Shown piece by piece: positions 1-9,031 of a stretch of 64,000 nucleotides of DNA. The translations under genes and the position numbers were made by a program. This stretch comes from UBA4923 sp964486135 (GTDB lineage Bacteria > Bacillota > Clostridia > Saccharofermentanales > DTU023), in the NCBI GenBank assembly GCA_964486135.1, contig CAZAKT010000005.1, forward strand, positions 1-64,000, given 5' to 3'. Every line of letters starts with the position of its first letter. Position 1 is the stretch's first letter. The notes below the pieces were generated by a model that saw only the letters and a list, made by a program, of their open reading frames with translations, ran no database searches and had not been told where the DNA came from.

Positions 1-50
1 CTTGCCTTACAAGCAAGGGGTCATCGGTTCGAGCCCGGTTGCTCCCACCA
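1..50 (+). tRNA. tRNA-Val (UAC), 3' part
   Basis: Only the 3' part lies in the window. It starts in the 5' strand of the anticodon stem. A 5-bp stem (CTTGC/GCAAG) closes a 7-nt loop CTTACAA, giving anticodon TAC (valine). Then come a 5-nt variable loop, a T arm (ATCGG, loop TTCGAGC, CCGGT), the acceptor strand TGCTCCC, discriminator A and an encoded CCA at 48-50. Confidence 0.9.
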
Positions 51-86
51 AAAGGGGCCGTTTTAGATGATCCGGTCCCTTTTATT
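51..86 (+). terminator. Terminator after tRNA-Val
   Basis: A 10-bp inverted repeat, 51-60 with 73-82 (AAAGGGGCCG / CGGTCCCTTT, one G-U), has a 12-nt loop. The downstream arm ends in a T-rich stretch. It starts directly after the tRNA CCA. The A-run on the other arm could also let it stop the minus-strand gene that ends at 100. Confidence 0.7.
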
Positions 87-99
87 ATGAAATCAAGGC

Positions 100-1884
100 T
101 CAGTGCCTGAGGCCCCGGGACTCCGTCTGGATACCGGCCGGAAAGATCCCCTTGAAGTCAAAATTTTCCACCTTGGCCGGATTCCACAAACCGGCTTCCG
201 ACGGTCCTGCCGCCAAGGGGATGAGGATGCCCTCGCGAATGAGCCAAGTGCCAAGTTCTTCAAGGGTCTCTATGATATCTTCCCAGCTTTTCGCATCGCC
301 CATAGAACTGATGAGAAGGAGGCCCTGACCGCCGTCTTCCTGGTCCAGGCTGAGAATGGAGAGCAGGCGTTCAGATAAGCCGGCGGGTGACTCGTTGACA
401 GAGCTTTCCGTATAGGCCAGCTCGTAGTCGCCTTCTGAAGAGAGCAGGCGCCACTCATCCTGAGGCAGGCTTCGCAGGGAAATCCCTATACCTAGGCGAC
501 CGGCAGATTCCTGATACAGCTGGCAGGCCCGCTCAATGTGATCGTAATCCTCCGGATAGATCAGCTCCAAAGAGGGGAGTGGATTGCCTTTCGATTCGAG
601 CCTTCCGGTGTCACGATTCAAAACCAGGCCGGCATCGGCCAAAATACTGTAAATAGCCTCCTTGTCCGGCCTCAAGCTTCCGGATTCCATCTTTTGATCA
701 TCCAAGCCTGCCATAAGGGTGGGGATGGTGAAGGTATAGGAAGGGAAAGAGCCTGGATCCTGGGACAGGAGAATGGGCCCGGCCAACTCCCCTTCCGCCG
801 CCAGGGACAGGAGCTGCCGGAAAGCGTCCAGCTCAAGGACCCCTTGTCTATAGGGGTTGACCGTAAGCCCCAGCCACTTTTCACCGCTCATAAGAGGGAG
901 GATGGGAGGGTCATCCTGACCCAGGACCAACTCCCAGTCCCCGCTCACAAGACTTTCAAGCGATGAATCCAGGAGAATGAGGTCAAGATCAGCGTGCAGG
1001 AGGGCACGTCGGGCCAGATCCTGCCTGGCGTACTTCAGGATGGAAAGGTACTTAATTCCGCTGACAGGGTCCTGACCGTCAGGAAAGGCCGCAAGCGAGA
1101 GGGCGTACTCATCCTCCCTGTAAAGGGACCAAGGGCCCGAACCGACCCGGGGGATATCCTGCCCCGACAATTGTTCGGGATCCAGCACGTTAATCAAGAA
1201 GGGTTCCCAGAGGTGCTTGGGGACGATTAAAGCGGAGGCAAGCGCCTCCATACACCGGATACCGGCATTGATCTCCTCCTCTTTCACTTGAATGCGAAGT
1301 GACAGCTCACCCGCGATCTCAAGATCGCTGATGAGGGTTTCAAATAAAATTCCCGCCTGCGTCTTGAAACTGATGTGGGTTTCAATGGAAAAAAGCAGAT
1401 CGGCCGCCGTGAGGGTAAAACCGTCCTGCCATTTTCTCCCGGGAGGGAGCTCAACGCTTATCAGATCATCCTTCAAGCTCACCTTTCCCGCCAGCAGGGG
1501 CTTATAGTCCAGACTTCCCGGATCATAGCTGATCAAGGTCTCGTAGACGGGTTGTCTCCTGCCTGACGGATCAACAGGGAAGAGGCCCACACCTTCCGCA
1601 AATGGATTAAGGTTGAGTTTTTCGGGATCGGAAAGAGCCAGGGTCAGGCGCTTGGACCGACTGCCGGGAAGACCTCTGTCAATGGATGGATCCTCTTCCA
1701 GGAGCGGCTCCTCGGGAAGGACCGGCAGGCTCTCGGTAGAATTTCCACCATCTACTTCACCTCCTCCGGCCGGCGCGCAGGAAAAGGAGAAGAAAAGAAA
1801 AACAAGCAAAAATAAGGCAAATAATCGGTTAAGGCCGGGTTTTGACGGGCCTCTTTCTCTCTTACTCCGGATGGACTCCCGCAA
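100..1884 (-). CDS. Extracellular solute-binding lipoprotein, family 5 (peptide/nickel type)
   Basis: Binding component of the kind that captures oligopeptides or nickel complexes for an ABC importer, anchored outside the membrane. A hydrophobic segment runs to a lipobox ending SFSC, followed by a Gly/Glu/Pro-rich linker, then the family-5 fold starting near RLTLALSDPEKLNLNPF with the typical PVYETLISYDP region and the W-QDG-LTA-DLLFS block. I place the start at the TTG at 1884, with AAGGTGGAG just upstream. An in-frame ATG further up at 1971 would collide with the start of the divergent gene. No permease or ATPase genes sit beside it, so it is an orphan here and its substrate is unknown. Confidence 0.8.
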   Translation of the reverse strand: MRESIRSKRERGPSKPGLNRLFALFLLVFLFFSFSCAPAGGGEVDGGNSTESLPVLPEEPLLEEDPSIDRGLPGSRSKRLTLALSDPEKLNLNPFAEGVGLFPVDPSGRRQPVYETLISYDPGSLDYKPLLAGKVSLKDDLISVELPPGRKWQDGFTLTAADLLFSIETHISFKTQAGILFETLISDLEIAGELSLRIQVKEEEINAGIRCMEALASALIVPKHLWEPFLINVLDPEQLSGQDIPRVGSGPWSLYREDEYALSLAAFPDGQDPVSGIKYLSILKYARQDLARRALLHADLDLILLDSSLESLVSGDWELVLGQDDPPILPLMSGEKWLGLTVNPYRQGVLELDAFRQLLSLAAEGELAGPILLSQDPGSFPSYTFTIPTLMAGLDDQKMESGSLRPDKEAIYSILADAGLVLNRDTGRLESKGNPLPSLELIYPEDYDHIERACQLYQESAGRLGIGISLRSLPQDEWRLLSSEGDYELAYTESSVNESPAGLSERLLSILSLDQEDGGQGLLLISSMGDAKSWEDIIETLEELGTWLIREGILIPLAAGPSEAGLWNPAKVENFDFKGIFPAGIQTESRGLRH

Positions 1885-1970
1885 GTCTCCACCTTCTTCC
1901 CCGATCTTATTCCTAACCGCTGTCCCTCTCATCAGTGGACAGGAAGGCACGCTTATTCTAACATGAGGCA

Positions 1971-2684
1971 ATGTCGATCCGAAGCAAAGTAGAAAGGCAC
2001 TGGTTCTCTGTCCTGAAGCAGGTTTTGCTTGCTCTGACTGCCCTTGTCCTGGGGCTCATACTCGTCCTTGCCTCAACACTTTTCACTGTTTACGCCTGTA
2101 TCGCCTTACGGGGAAATGCGTTGACAAAACCCCTGGAAACCCTGAAAGGGACCGTTGACTGTATCATCGTACCCGGCGCCCAAATATACGCCAACAAGAA
2201 GCCCTCCCCCATGTTGCAAGACAGGTTGGACGGGGCCGTGACCCTTTACAGGGCAGGTTTGTCGGACCGGATCCTGGTTTCGGGGGACCACAGGGAAGAC
2301 AACTACAACGAGCCACTCGTCATGTACAATTATCTGATCGAGCAGGGAATCCCTGATGAGGTCATCTTTATGGACCACTACGGTCTGGACACCTATGACA
2401 CTATTTATCGGGCCAAACACGTATTTGGTGTAAACTCAGCCATCATTGCCACCCAGCGTTTTCACCTGCAGCGGGCCGTCTTCATTGCGGACAAGAAAGG
2501 GATCCAGGTCCAGGGCTTTGCCACCGATCCACGTGCCTACGCCTCAGGCCTTTACATGTTCATCCGGGAAATCGGCGCCCGCCTGAAGGCGGTCTATGAG
2601 GTTCGGATCGGGGCTGTCCCCGCCTATACCAGCAGTCCCCTCCCCATAGGTGGTGACGGGCGGTCAAGCCGGGATCCCTTCTGA
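1971..2684 (+). CDS. sanA: SanA/YdcF-family (DUF218) membrane protein
   Basis: One N-terminal membrane segment (about residues 15-47) is followed by a DUF218 domain. Family marks are DCIIVPGAQIYANKKPSPML, the LDGAVTLYRAGLSDRILVSGD block and the later ATQRFHLQRAVFIA segment. SanA-type proteins influence envelope barrier properties (vancomycin sensitivity in enterobacteria); the reaction is unknown. Length (237 aa) fits the family. It stands alone on the plus strand between minus-strand genes. The C-terminal 20 residues are polar and probably disordered. Confidence 0.8.
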   Translation: MSIRSKVERHWFSVLKQVLLALTALVLGLILVLASTLFTVYACIALRGNALTKPLETLKGTVDCIIVPGAQIYANKKPSPMLQDRLDGAVTLYRAGLSDRILVSGDHREDNYNEPLVMYNYLIEQGIPDEVIFMDHYGLDTYDTIYRAKHVFGVNSAIIATQRFHLQRAVFIADKKGIQVQGFATDPRAYASGLYMFIREIGARLKAVYEVRIGAVPAYTSSPLPIGGDGRSSRDPF

Positions 2685-2699
2685 TTCAAGGGCTGGAAA

Positions 2700-3764
2700 T
2701 CAGGCTTCCCGTCCCTTGGCGACACGGACAGCCCGGACATTGATGGCCAGGACATTGACGGCCGTGTATCGCTCAACACCGGAGCTGACCGCTGCCTGGA
2801 CATCCGCGAGGACGGCCTGGGTGCTGGAACCGTAATAGACAGACAGATCAAGATCCAGAATGATTCCGTAGGGTTCCTTGTGAACTCTCTGGCTGACAAC
2901 ACCTTCAACACCGTCCACCGTGATGGCGATCATGCCGACAAGGTCTTTCATGGCCTGGTCGGACATGGCATAGCTGCCCAAGGTAGAAAAGGTTGGCCTT
3001 ACAACGGTCCGCTCCTGATCGATGACGGGTTGGCTGCTTTGTGATCCGAAAACGCCAAAATCGAACCGCTGCCAGAATTTCGCGATGGGTTCCGCCAGAT
3101 AGCCGGAGAACTCGTGCTTGATCTCCATGCTGGGGACAGGGATCGTATGCTTACCCTCGCTCATACGGGTCTGACGGGCCAGGTTCCGCTCTTCTTCCGT
3201 CGAGACGTCTTCAATCCTGATCTTGATCGAGGGCTGATTCAGCCAGAGATTCTCGCAGATACGGGTCAACATTGCCTCCGACGTCCCCAGGATCATGAGG
3301 GCGCTTGGCAAATGCTCAATCAGGGCCCGCCGCATGTTTTCGGCCCGCAAAGGGTCAAGGAACATGGCCTGCCTGACCGAATCCATTTTTGTCGCGGCCC
3401 GCTTGGCTGAGGAACCGGTGAGGATGGCACTCCCGTGAATCAGGAGTCCGTCGTCGATTATGTATTCGATATTGTACTCACGGGCGACCCGGATCGCCCG
3501 GGTCGATTTTCCGCTACCGCTGGAGCCAATAAAAGATACGACCGCAATCTGTGACAGGAGGTCGCGGATTTCTTTTTGTGACTGTTCCTCATAGGCGTCA
3601 GCGCGTTCATTCATCTGTGAAATGACGGCATCGGCAAAGCGGCCGAAAGGGTTGAAGGAGGTGTCGGCCGGCGGCCCTTCCCCAGCTTTCTCAGCTTCCA
3701 GCACAGGGAGCTGGTCGATCGGTTCCGTATCGATCTTCCTGCGTCTAAACCAACCGTTGGCCAT
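2700..3764 (-). CDS. P-loop ATPase fused to an Asp23/Gls24-type domain
   Basis: 354 aa. Residues 1-70 are charged and helical. A Walker A motif (GSSGSGKST, about 80-88) opens a nucleotide-binding domain in which IDDGLLI may act as the acidic strand. The C-terminal 90 residues (from about DQAMKDLVGMIAITVDGVEGV) resemble Asp23/Gls24 (alkaline-shock) proteins, a small alpha/beta fold linked to the cell envelope in Gram-positive bacteria. It begins 9 nt after yebC stops and is probably co-transcribed with yebC, yigZ and serS. Function unknown; the Gly-Lys-Ser loop implies nucleotide binding, but no kinase family is recognised. Confidence 0.7.
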   Translation of the reverse strand: MANGWFRRRKIDTEPIDQLPVLEAEKAGEGPPADTSFNPFGRFADAVISQMNERADAYEEQSQKEIRDLLSQIAVVSFIGSSGSGKSTRAIRVAREYNIEYIIDDGLLIHGSAILTGSSAKRAATKMDSVRQAMFLDPLRAENMRRALIEHLPSALMILGTSEAMLTRICENLWLNQPSIKIRIEDVSTEEERNLARQTRMSEGKHTIPVPSMEIKHEFSGYLAEPIAKFWQRFDFGVFGSQSSQPVIDQERTVVRPTFSTLGSYAMSDQAMKDLVGMIAITVDGVEGVVSQRVHKEPYGIILDLDLSVYYGSSTQAVLADVQAAVSSGVERYTAVNVLAINVRAVRVAKGREA

Positions 3765-3773
3765 GGCTCCCGC

Positions 3774-4505
3774 TTACTCCTCCTGATCCCAATTGTGGTA
3801 GATATCCTGGACGTCCTCGTTGTCCTCCAGGCGGTCGATCAACTTTTCCATGTTGTCTATGGCCTCATCCGCCAGGAGGGAGACCATGATGGAAGGAATC
3901 TGATCAAGACCCTGATCCGCGAATTCATAGTTTTTGGCAAGCTGGTCCCGGACTGAGGCGTAAAGTTCAGGTGCCGTTGTAATCACGATGATATGCTCAT
4001 CGTCGAGATCGACATCCTCGGCGCCGGCTTCAAGGGCGTCCATGAAGACCACATCCTCGTCAAGGTCATCCCCCCTTTCGATCACAAGGCTGCCCTTACG
4101 TACGAATTGGAAGGAGACGCATCCGTCTGTACCGAGATTGCCGCCGTACTTACTGAAGATGTGCCGGATCTCACCCGCCGTCCTGTTCCGGTTGTCTGTC
4201 AGGGCCCGGACCATGAGGGCGACACCGCCCGGGCCGTAGCCTTCATAGTAGATCTCCTCGAGCATGGCGCCGCCGCCTTCTCCCGAGGCCCTTTCGATGG
4301 AGCGCCGGATACTGTCGTTGGGCATGTTATAGGACTTGGCCTTGGCAATGATATCCCTGAGAACTGAATTCGACTCAGGGTCGGGACCACCCTCCCGGAC
4401 GGCGACCTGGATCTCACGCCCCAGTTTCGAGAATACCTTCCCCCGCTTGTCGTCTACCGCCTCTTTGCGTCGCTTGATATTGCTCCATTTTGAATGACCC
4501 GCCAT
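3774..4505 (-). CDS. yebC: YebC/PmpR/TACO1-family regulatory protein
   Basis: The full-length family pattern is present: N-terminal MAGHSKWSNIKRRKEAVDDK, the middle block YEGYGPGG-A-MVRALTDNRNRT, then GGNLGTDGCVSFQF. YebC proteins are DNA-binding regulators in some bacteria and act in translation (relief of stalling, TACO1-like) in others. At 243 aa it matches the usual length. A purine-rich ribosome site (GGGAGGGTC) precedes the ATG. It sits between yigZ upstream and the P-loop/Asp23 gene downstream on one strand. Confidence 0.95.
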   Translation of the reverse strand: MAGHSKWSNIKRRKEAVDDKRGKVFSKLGREIQVAVREGGPDPESNSVLRDIIAKAKSYNMPNDSIRRSIERASGEGGGAMLEEIYYEGYGPGGVALMVRALTDNRNRTAGEIRHIFSKYGGNLGTDGCVSFQFVRKGSLVIERGDDLDEDVVFMDALEAGAEDVDLDDEHIIVITTAPELYASVRDQLAKNYEFADQGLDQIPSIMVSLLADEAIDNMEKLIDRLEDNEDVQDIYHNWDQEE

Positions 4506-4576
4506 AGACCCTCCCTAAGACAGCCAAAGCCTCCTGTAATGCTGATATCATTATACACGCGGCCGGAGGGGCAAGA

Positions 4577-5209
4577 TCAGGAGGGGTCTTCAAGCCAGCG
4601 CTCAGCTTCGGGCTTGAAGGCTATCTGACCGGAGGAAAGATTCATAACCAGTGCCCGCAATTCCTCCACCCTGTCAGCCGTCGCTCCCACAAGCTGCTCG
4701 ACCCTTTCACCGAAAACGGCCGGTTCCAGAAAAAATCCCCCGGCTTCCAGGCGGCCTTGCAACTGATGGAAGACAGGGTAGTCAGCCTCCAGCCGGAAGC
4801 TTTGGCAACGGACGAAGCGGACAGGAAGGGCCGCCTCCAGAGCGCCCCGGGCTGCCTTCGAGTAAGCCCGTGACAGGCCACCCTTACCCAGCAGGATCCC
4901 CCCGAAGTAGCGGACAACGACGATGGCAGCCCGGTCGATCTCCTCCTGGAGAAGGGCATCAAGCACCTGCCTGCCACCCGTTCCATGGGGTTCCCCATCG
5001 TCTGAGAAGCGTTGGAGCTGGCAGGGAAGATTGGTCCGCCAGGCATAGACATAGTGGCGGGCCTCGGGATAGCGGACACGGGAGCTGTTGATCAGGTCAA
5101 GGGCGTCCTGCTCCGACAAGATGGGCTCACACAGGCCGATGAAGCGGGAGCCACGGTCAGTCAACTCATAGAGACCTTGGCGGCGAACCGTTTTATATTG
5201 ATCAGACAT
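4577..5209 (-). CDS. yigZ: YigZ/IMPACT-family protein (UPF0029 + DUF1949)
   Basis: 210 aa. The N-terminal UPF0029 domain shows RYPEARHYVYAWR, then the signature SDDGEPHGTGGRQVLDALL and VVVRYFGGILLGKGGLSRAY. A C-terminal DUF1949 ferredoxin-like domain follows. Relatives of eukaryotic IMPACT are tied to translation control, but the bacterial role is unclear. Its ATG overlaps the end of serS by 8 nt, so the two are probably translationally coupled. Confidence 0.92.
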   Translation of the reverse strand: MSDQYKTVRRQGLYELTDRGSRFIGLCEPILSEQDALDLINSSRVRYPEARHYVYAWRTNLPCQLQRFSDDGEPHGTGGRQVLDALLQEEIDRAAIVVVRYFGGILLGKGGLSRAYSKAARGALEAALPVRFVRCQSFRLEADYPVFHQLQGRLEAGGFFLEPAVFGERVEQLVGATADRVEELRALVMNLSSGQIAFKPEAERWLEDPS

Positions 5210-6497
5210 GGGTCCGGTCGACCGGACGGATCACATCTATTCCATACATCCAGGGGGCCAGGACCTCAGGAACCCGGATGGAGCCGTCTGGCTGCTGACA
5301 TTGTTCGGCTATGGCCGGGATAACACGGGATGTCGCCAGCCCCGAGCCGTTCAAGGTATGGCAGAAGGCGGTTTTGCCTGAATCGGCCTGCCGGTAACGG
5401 ATATTGCCCCGCCGGGCTTGGTAGTCGCCTGCGTTTGATACGGAACTGACTTCCTTGTAAATCTGCATACTGGGGATCCATATCTCGATATCGAAGGTCT
5501 TCATCATGCCCGCGGAACAATCGCCCGCCGCCAGCCTGCTGACACGGTGGACAAGGCCCAGCCCCTCGACCAGCCTCGCCGCCTTGCCTACCAGCTCCTC
5601 AAAGGCGGCCTCCGAATCCTCCGGACGGGCGTATTGGAACATCTCCACCTTGTTGAACTGGTGACCCCGGATCATGCCCCGTTCGTCGGCCCGGTAGGAG
5701 CCGGCCTCACGGCGGTAACAGGGCGTAAAGGCAAAATACTTCCTCGGCAGATCCGCTTCATTCAAGATTTCATCCACGTGAACATTGGTGAGCGCTGTCT
5801 CGGCCGTTGGCAAAATAAACTGGAACTTGTCACCACCACCCCTGAGTTGAAAAACATCATCCTCAAATTTGGGGAACTGACCACCGACATAACCGCACTC
5901 GTAGTTCAGGATATGAGGGGTCAGCATCATCTCGTAACCATCCTTGAGGTGCTCACTGACAAAATAATTCAAGAGGGCCCATTCCAGGATAGCGCCCGGG
6001 CCGGTGTAGATCCAAAACCCACTCCCCGACAGCTTGGCGCCCCGCTCGTAATCGATCATACCGCAGGATTCGACAAGATCGACATGGTTTTTCGTAGCGG
6101 CCCCCACCGCCTCCGGTTCTCCCCAAACGGATACCACTTCATTGTTCTCTTTGCCGCCCGCGGGGATATCATCGGCAGGGATATTGGGTAGGGAGGCCAG
6201 AAAAGCTTGCTGCGAGGCGTTCATCTCCTTGATCTTCAGATCATTGTCTCGGATTCTCTCGCCTAGCTCCCGAAGCGTCTCCGTCAAGAGGCTGATGTCT
6301 CCCTTTTGTTTTTTGATAAGGGGGATTTCCGCCGATTTCACATTTCTTTCGGCCTTCAACTCCTCAGTCTCATGCATGAGCGCCCGGCGCGAGGCATCCG
6401 ATTCGAGAAACTCCTCGAAATCTACAATAAAACCTCGACGCGCCAGTTTTTCAGCGACTTCTTCCGGCCTGTTTCGGATATAAACTAAATCCAGCAT
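5202..6497 (-). CDS. serS: Seryl-tRNA synthetase
   Basis: Charges tRNA-Ser with serine, and also tRNA-Sec, making it the first step of selenocysteine synthesis, which matters here because selD, selA and selB are in the window. The N-terminal coiled-coil arm (about 30-110) is followed by the class II core: motif 2 (CYRREAGSYRADERGMIRGH, about 265-285) and motif 3 (NGSGLATSRVIPAIAE, about 382). 431 aa is normal. I start at the ATG at 6497, which gives MLDLVYIRNRPEEV and has GGGAGGAA 5 nt upstream; an upstream in-frame start at 6539 lacks such a site. Confidence 0.96.
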   Translation of the reverse strand: MLDLVYIRNRPEEVAEKLARRGFIVDFEEFLESDASRRALMHETEELKAERNVKSAEIPLIKKQKGDISLLTETLRELGERIRDNDLKIKEMNASQQAFLASLPNIPADDIPAGGKENNEVVSVWGEPEAVGAATKNHVDLVESCGMIDYERGAKLSGSGFWIYTGPGAILEWALLNYFVSEHLKDGYEMMLTPHILNYECGYVGGQFPKFEDDVFQLRGGGDKFQFILPTAETALTNVHVDEILNEADLPRKYFAFTPCYRREAGSYRADERGMIRGHQFNKVEMFQYARPEDSEAAFEELVGKAARLVEGLGLVHRVSRLAAGDCSAGMMKTFDIEIWIPSMQIYKEVSSVSNAGDYQARRGNIRYRQADSGKTAFCHTLNGSGLATSRVIPAIAEQCQQPDGSIRVPEVLAPWMYGIDVIRPVDRTHV

Positions 6498-6590
6498 GCA
6501 TTCCTCCCAGCAGAATAATCTGCCGACCCATTCTATCATAGAGGGGGGAAATCAGCGGGATAGGGGCGATCGGGGCCTCGTCGGCAAGCC

Positions 6591-7259
6591 CTATTTCATG
6601 TCTTCGATTGCCTTTTCGACATAGTAATCCATAATTTCACGCTGCATGGCACCTTGGGCATAGCCGATGAAGTAACCCTCGTGGTCGATGATAAAGGTCG
6701 TCGGCAGACCCACGATCCTGTAATCCTGAAAGATCTTGCCATCAAGATCCATAAGGACCGGGAAACTTATGTCATTTTCTGTCAGAAATTGCTTGATTCC
6801 CTCAAGATCCAACTCACGCTGACCGGCTCCCGAGCCATCATCCGGATAGGCTACGCCGAGGACGGCCAGATCACCCGCATTAAGCCCATGATCCTTATAG
6901 AGTTGTTCTATATCGGGCATCTCCGCAATGCAGTTGTGACACCAGGTGGCCCAGAAATTCAGAAAGACGACCTTCCCCTCATACTGGGCCAGGTTGTGCT
7001 CCACGCCATATTGATCAGTCAAGCTAAAGTCATAGCCCTTGACCTTCTCCTCATCCGGTTCGGTCGACTGACTGCCTTCCGGCTCGGTCGGCTGACTCTC
7101 GCCCGACCCGGGCGCGCTCTCCGACTCCCCCGTCGGCTCAGCCTTGCCCTTACCGCAGGCGACAGCCGTGACCAGGAGGGTCAGGATCAGCAGGAGAGCG
7201 ATCAAGGCGGTCAGAGCCCGGCGCGATTGTCTTTGTCCATCGTGTCTATTACTTGTCAT
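6591..7259 (-). CDS. TlpA/ResA-like thiol-disulfide lipoprotein
   Basis: An extracytoplasmic thioredoxin-like reductant. Lipoprotein signal with a lipobox ending at Cys35 (TAVAC), then an acidic Ser/Pro/Glu linker (about 36-72), then a thioredoxin fold with the redox pair in WCHNC (Cys107, Cys110) and the cis-Pro loop near VGLPTTFIID. ATG with AAGGAAA upstream. It starts 18 nt after ccdA stops. CcdA normally passes electrons from cytoplasmic thioredoxin to such a protein, so the pair forms a reducing system for exported or envelope proteins. No cytochrome c maturation genes are nearby. Confidence 0.9.
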   Translation of the reverse strand: MTSNRHDGQRQSRRALTALIALLLILTLLVTAVACGKGKAEPTGESESAPGSGESQPTEPEGSQSTEPDEEKVKGYDFSLTDQYGVEHNLAQYEGKVVFLNFWATWCHNCIAEMPDIEQLYKDHGLNAGDLAVLGVAYPDDGSGAGQRELDLEGIKQFLTENDISFPVLMDLDGKIFQDYRIVGLPTTFIIDHEGYFIGYAQGAMQREIMDYYVEKAIEDMK

Positions 7260-7277
7260 GGAAATTTCCTTTTCCCT

Positions 7278-7991
7278 TTATCCGCCATAGATGCCAGCGA
7301 TCATGAGTATCCCGATCACCAGCATGAGAAGGCCTCCCAAAATGACGGTGTATTTCATAATTTTACTGTGTCTCTTGAAAAAAGCCAGTGTCTGCGTCGT
7401 AAAGAGGCCCACCAATAGGAAGGGAATCGTAAACCCCAGCGCATAAACGCCTACCAGTAAAAAGCCCTGACTGCGCTGGGCCGCGCTTGCCGCCATAAGG
7501 AGCACGCTGAACATGGCCGGCCCGATACAGGGCGTCCAGGCGAAACTGAAGGTGAATCCCAGAAGATAGGCAATCAGAGGATTCATGGCGAACTTGTCCA
7601 GTTTGAAGGAGAGTCTCCTGTCCCTGGACAAAAAGAAGGAGGAACCGAGGGCGCCGAGCTGGTAAAGACCAAAGAGGATAACCAGCACCCCTCCACCTAT
7701 GGTAAAGGCCCGGCGGTAGGTACTGAAGAATTCCCCAGCTGCGGTAAAGCCCAAGGCCAGTACGAAGAAGGTCGACGCGATGCCCAGCACAAAAAACAGG
7801 GTGTTCAGGAAAACACGCTTTTTAGGATACTGGACCTCACCCTCTTCATCCACCGTGTAGGTTCCACCCGCCAGATAACCGATATACATGGGCAGGAGGG
7901 GTAAAACACAGGGTGACAGGAAACTCACCAGCCCCTGCAAGAAGACGGTGAGTACAGAAATCGATTGTTGCATCTCCAGGGCAGGTGGCAT
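7278..7991 (-). CDS. ccdA: CcdA-type transmembrane electron carrier (DsbD family)
   Basis: 237 aa with six predicted membrane helices. The two redox cysteines lie in family motifs: SPCVLPLLPMY (Cys28) and TPCIGP (Cys155). It carries reducing equivalents across the membrane from thioredoxin to an external thiol protein, most likely the TlpA-like lipoprotein encoded directly downstream. Ribosome site GGAAGGGG precedes the ATG. The loop between helices 1 and 2 is acidic. Confidence 0.92.
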   Translation of the reverse strand: MPPALEMQQSISVLTVFLQGLVSFLSPCVLPLLPMYIGYLAGGTYTVDEEGEVQYPKKRVFLNTLFFVLGIASTFFVLALGFTAAGEFFSTYRRAFTIGGGVLVILFGLYQLGALGSSFFLSRDRRLSFKLDKFAMNPLIAYLLGFTFSFAWTPCIGPAMFSVLLMAASAAQRSQGFLLVGVYALGFTIPFLLVGLFTTQTLAFFKRHSKIMKYTVILGGLLMLVIGILMIAGIYGG

Positions 7992-8089
7992 GGATTATCC
8001 CCTTCCAATAATGGATCTTGCGCTTGACTGGCTGGCGCACAGCCAACATTCTACCAAGTTATCGGGACCTGCTTGTTACAAAGGAAACA

Positions 8090-8974
8090 CTAGTCATCAA
8101 TCGGAAGAAATCCTTCGCCGTATACCTCGTCATAGGAGCTTATGATCAAAAGCGCGTCCGGATCGACAGCCTGTACGATTTTTCGCAGCTCCGGCACCTG
8201 GGAACGGCTGCAGGCGCATAGGATGACCGGTCGATGCTCCTTCGAGTAGGCGCCGTGGGCCTGTAAAAAGGTGGATCCGCGCTCGAGCTCCTGCCCGATC
8301 TGCCTTGCGATCTCCTCCCCCTGGCTGGAAATGATCATGGCCAGCTTGCCTGAAATGAAACCGAACATAATTTTGTCAATGATCAGGGTAAGGACCGCGC
8401 TGTATACAAAACCGTAAAGTACCGCGTCGATCTTATGGAAGACCAGTCCACCGGTCAAGACGATGAGACCATCCACAAAAAGTGAGAGCTGGCCCAGGGA
8501 CAGGTGAGCTTTCTTTTTCCGAAGTGACAGGATGATTAGATCGGATCCACCGGTGCTGCTCTTGTTCTGGTAGATGATGGCAAGGCCGATACCTGCCAGG
8601 GCACCGGCGAAGAGGGCCGCAAGCAGAGGATCCCCCTGGTAGACCGGCAACCTTGGGCTGATCAGGTCAAGGAAAAGGCTGTTGACGACCAGGGTCCTGA
8701 ATGAGCGGAGGAGAAATCGTCTGCCCAGCAAGCGGTAGGCCATGGCAATGATGGGGATGTTCATAAGCAGGGCAAGGGATCCGATCGGGAGCCCCGTGTA
8801 ATGATTCAGGATAATGGCTATGCCCGTTACGCCGCCCGGCGCGAAGTTGGCCTGAACCGCAAAATTGTAGACACCTGTCGCGAAAAAGAAAGATCCCGCA
8901 AGATCCAGGAGTAGATCGTGAGCAAGGCCCTTGACGGAATCCAAACTTAAGAAAGACTTGGAAGAAGCTGGCAT
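8090..8974 (-). CDS. YitT-family membrane protein (DUF161 + DUF2179)
   Basis: 294 aa. Five or so membrane helices in the first 200 residues include the duplicated family blocks (FAPGGVTGIAIILN and NKSSTGGSDLIIL). The soluble C-terminal DUF2179 domain starts after GKLAMIISSQGEEI. YitT proteins are common in Bacillota; their transport role is unproven. GGAGGTGGG precedes the ATG. A GC-rich imperfect hairpin lies in the 57 nt between this gene and the LCP gene upstream, without a T-run. Confidence 0.88.
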   Translation of the reverse strand: MPASSKSFLSLDSVKGLAHDLLLDLAGSFFFATGVYNFAVQANFAPGGVTGIAIILNHYTGLPIGSLALLMNIPIIAMAYRLLGRRFLLRSFRTLVVNSLFLDLISPRLPVYQGDPLLAALFAGALAGIGLAIIYQNKSSTGGSDLIILSLRKKKAHLSLGQLSLFVDGLIVLTGGLVFHKIDAVLYGFVYSAVLTLIIDKIMFGFISGKLAMIISSQGEEIARQIGQELERGSTFLQAHGAYSKEHRPVILCACSRSQVPELRKIVQAVDPDALLIISSYDEVYGEGFLPIDD

Positions 8975-9031
8975 CTTCCCACCTCCAAGGCCACACGCCC
9001 CGTCTTTCCAGACGATGGGGCCAAAAGCCCT

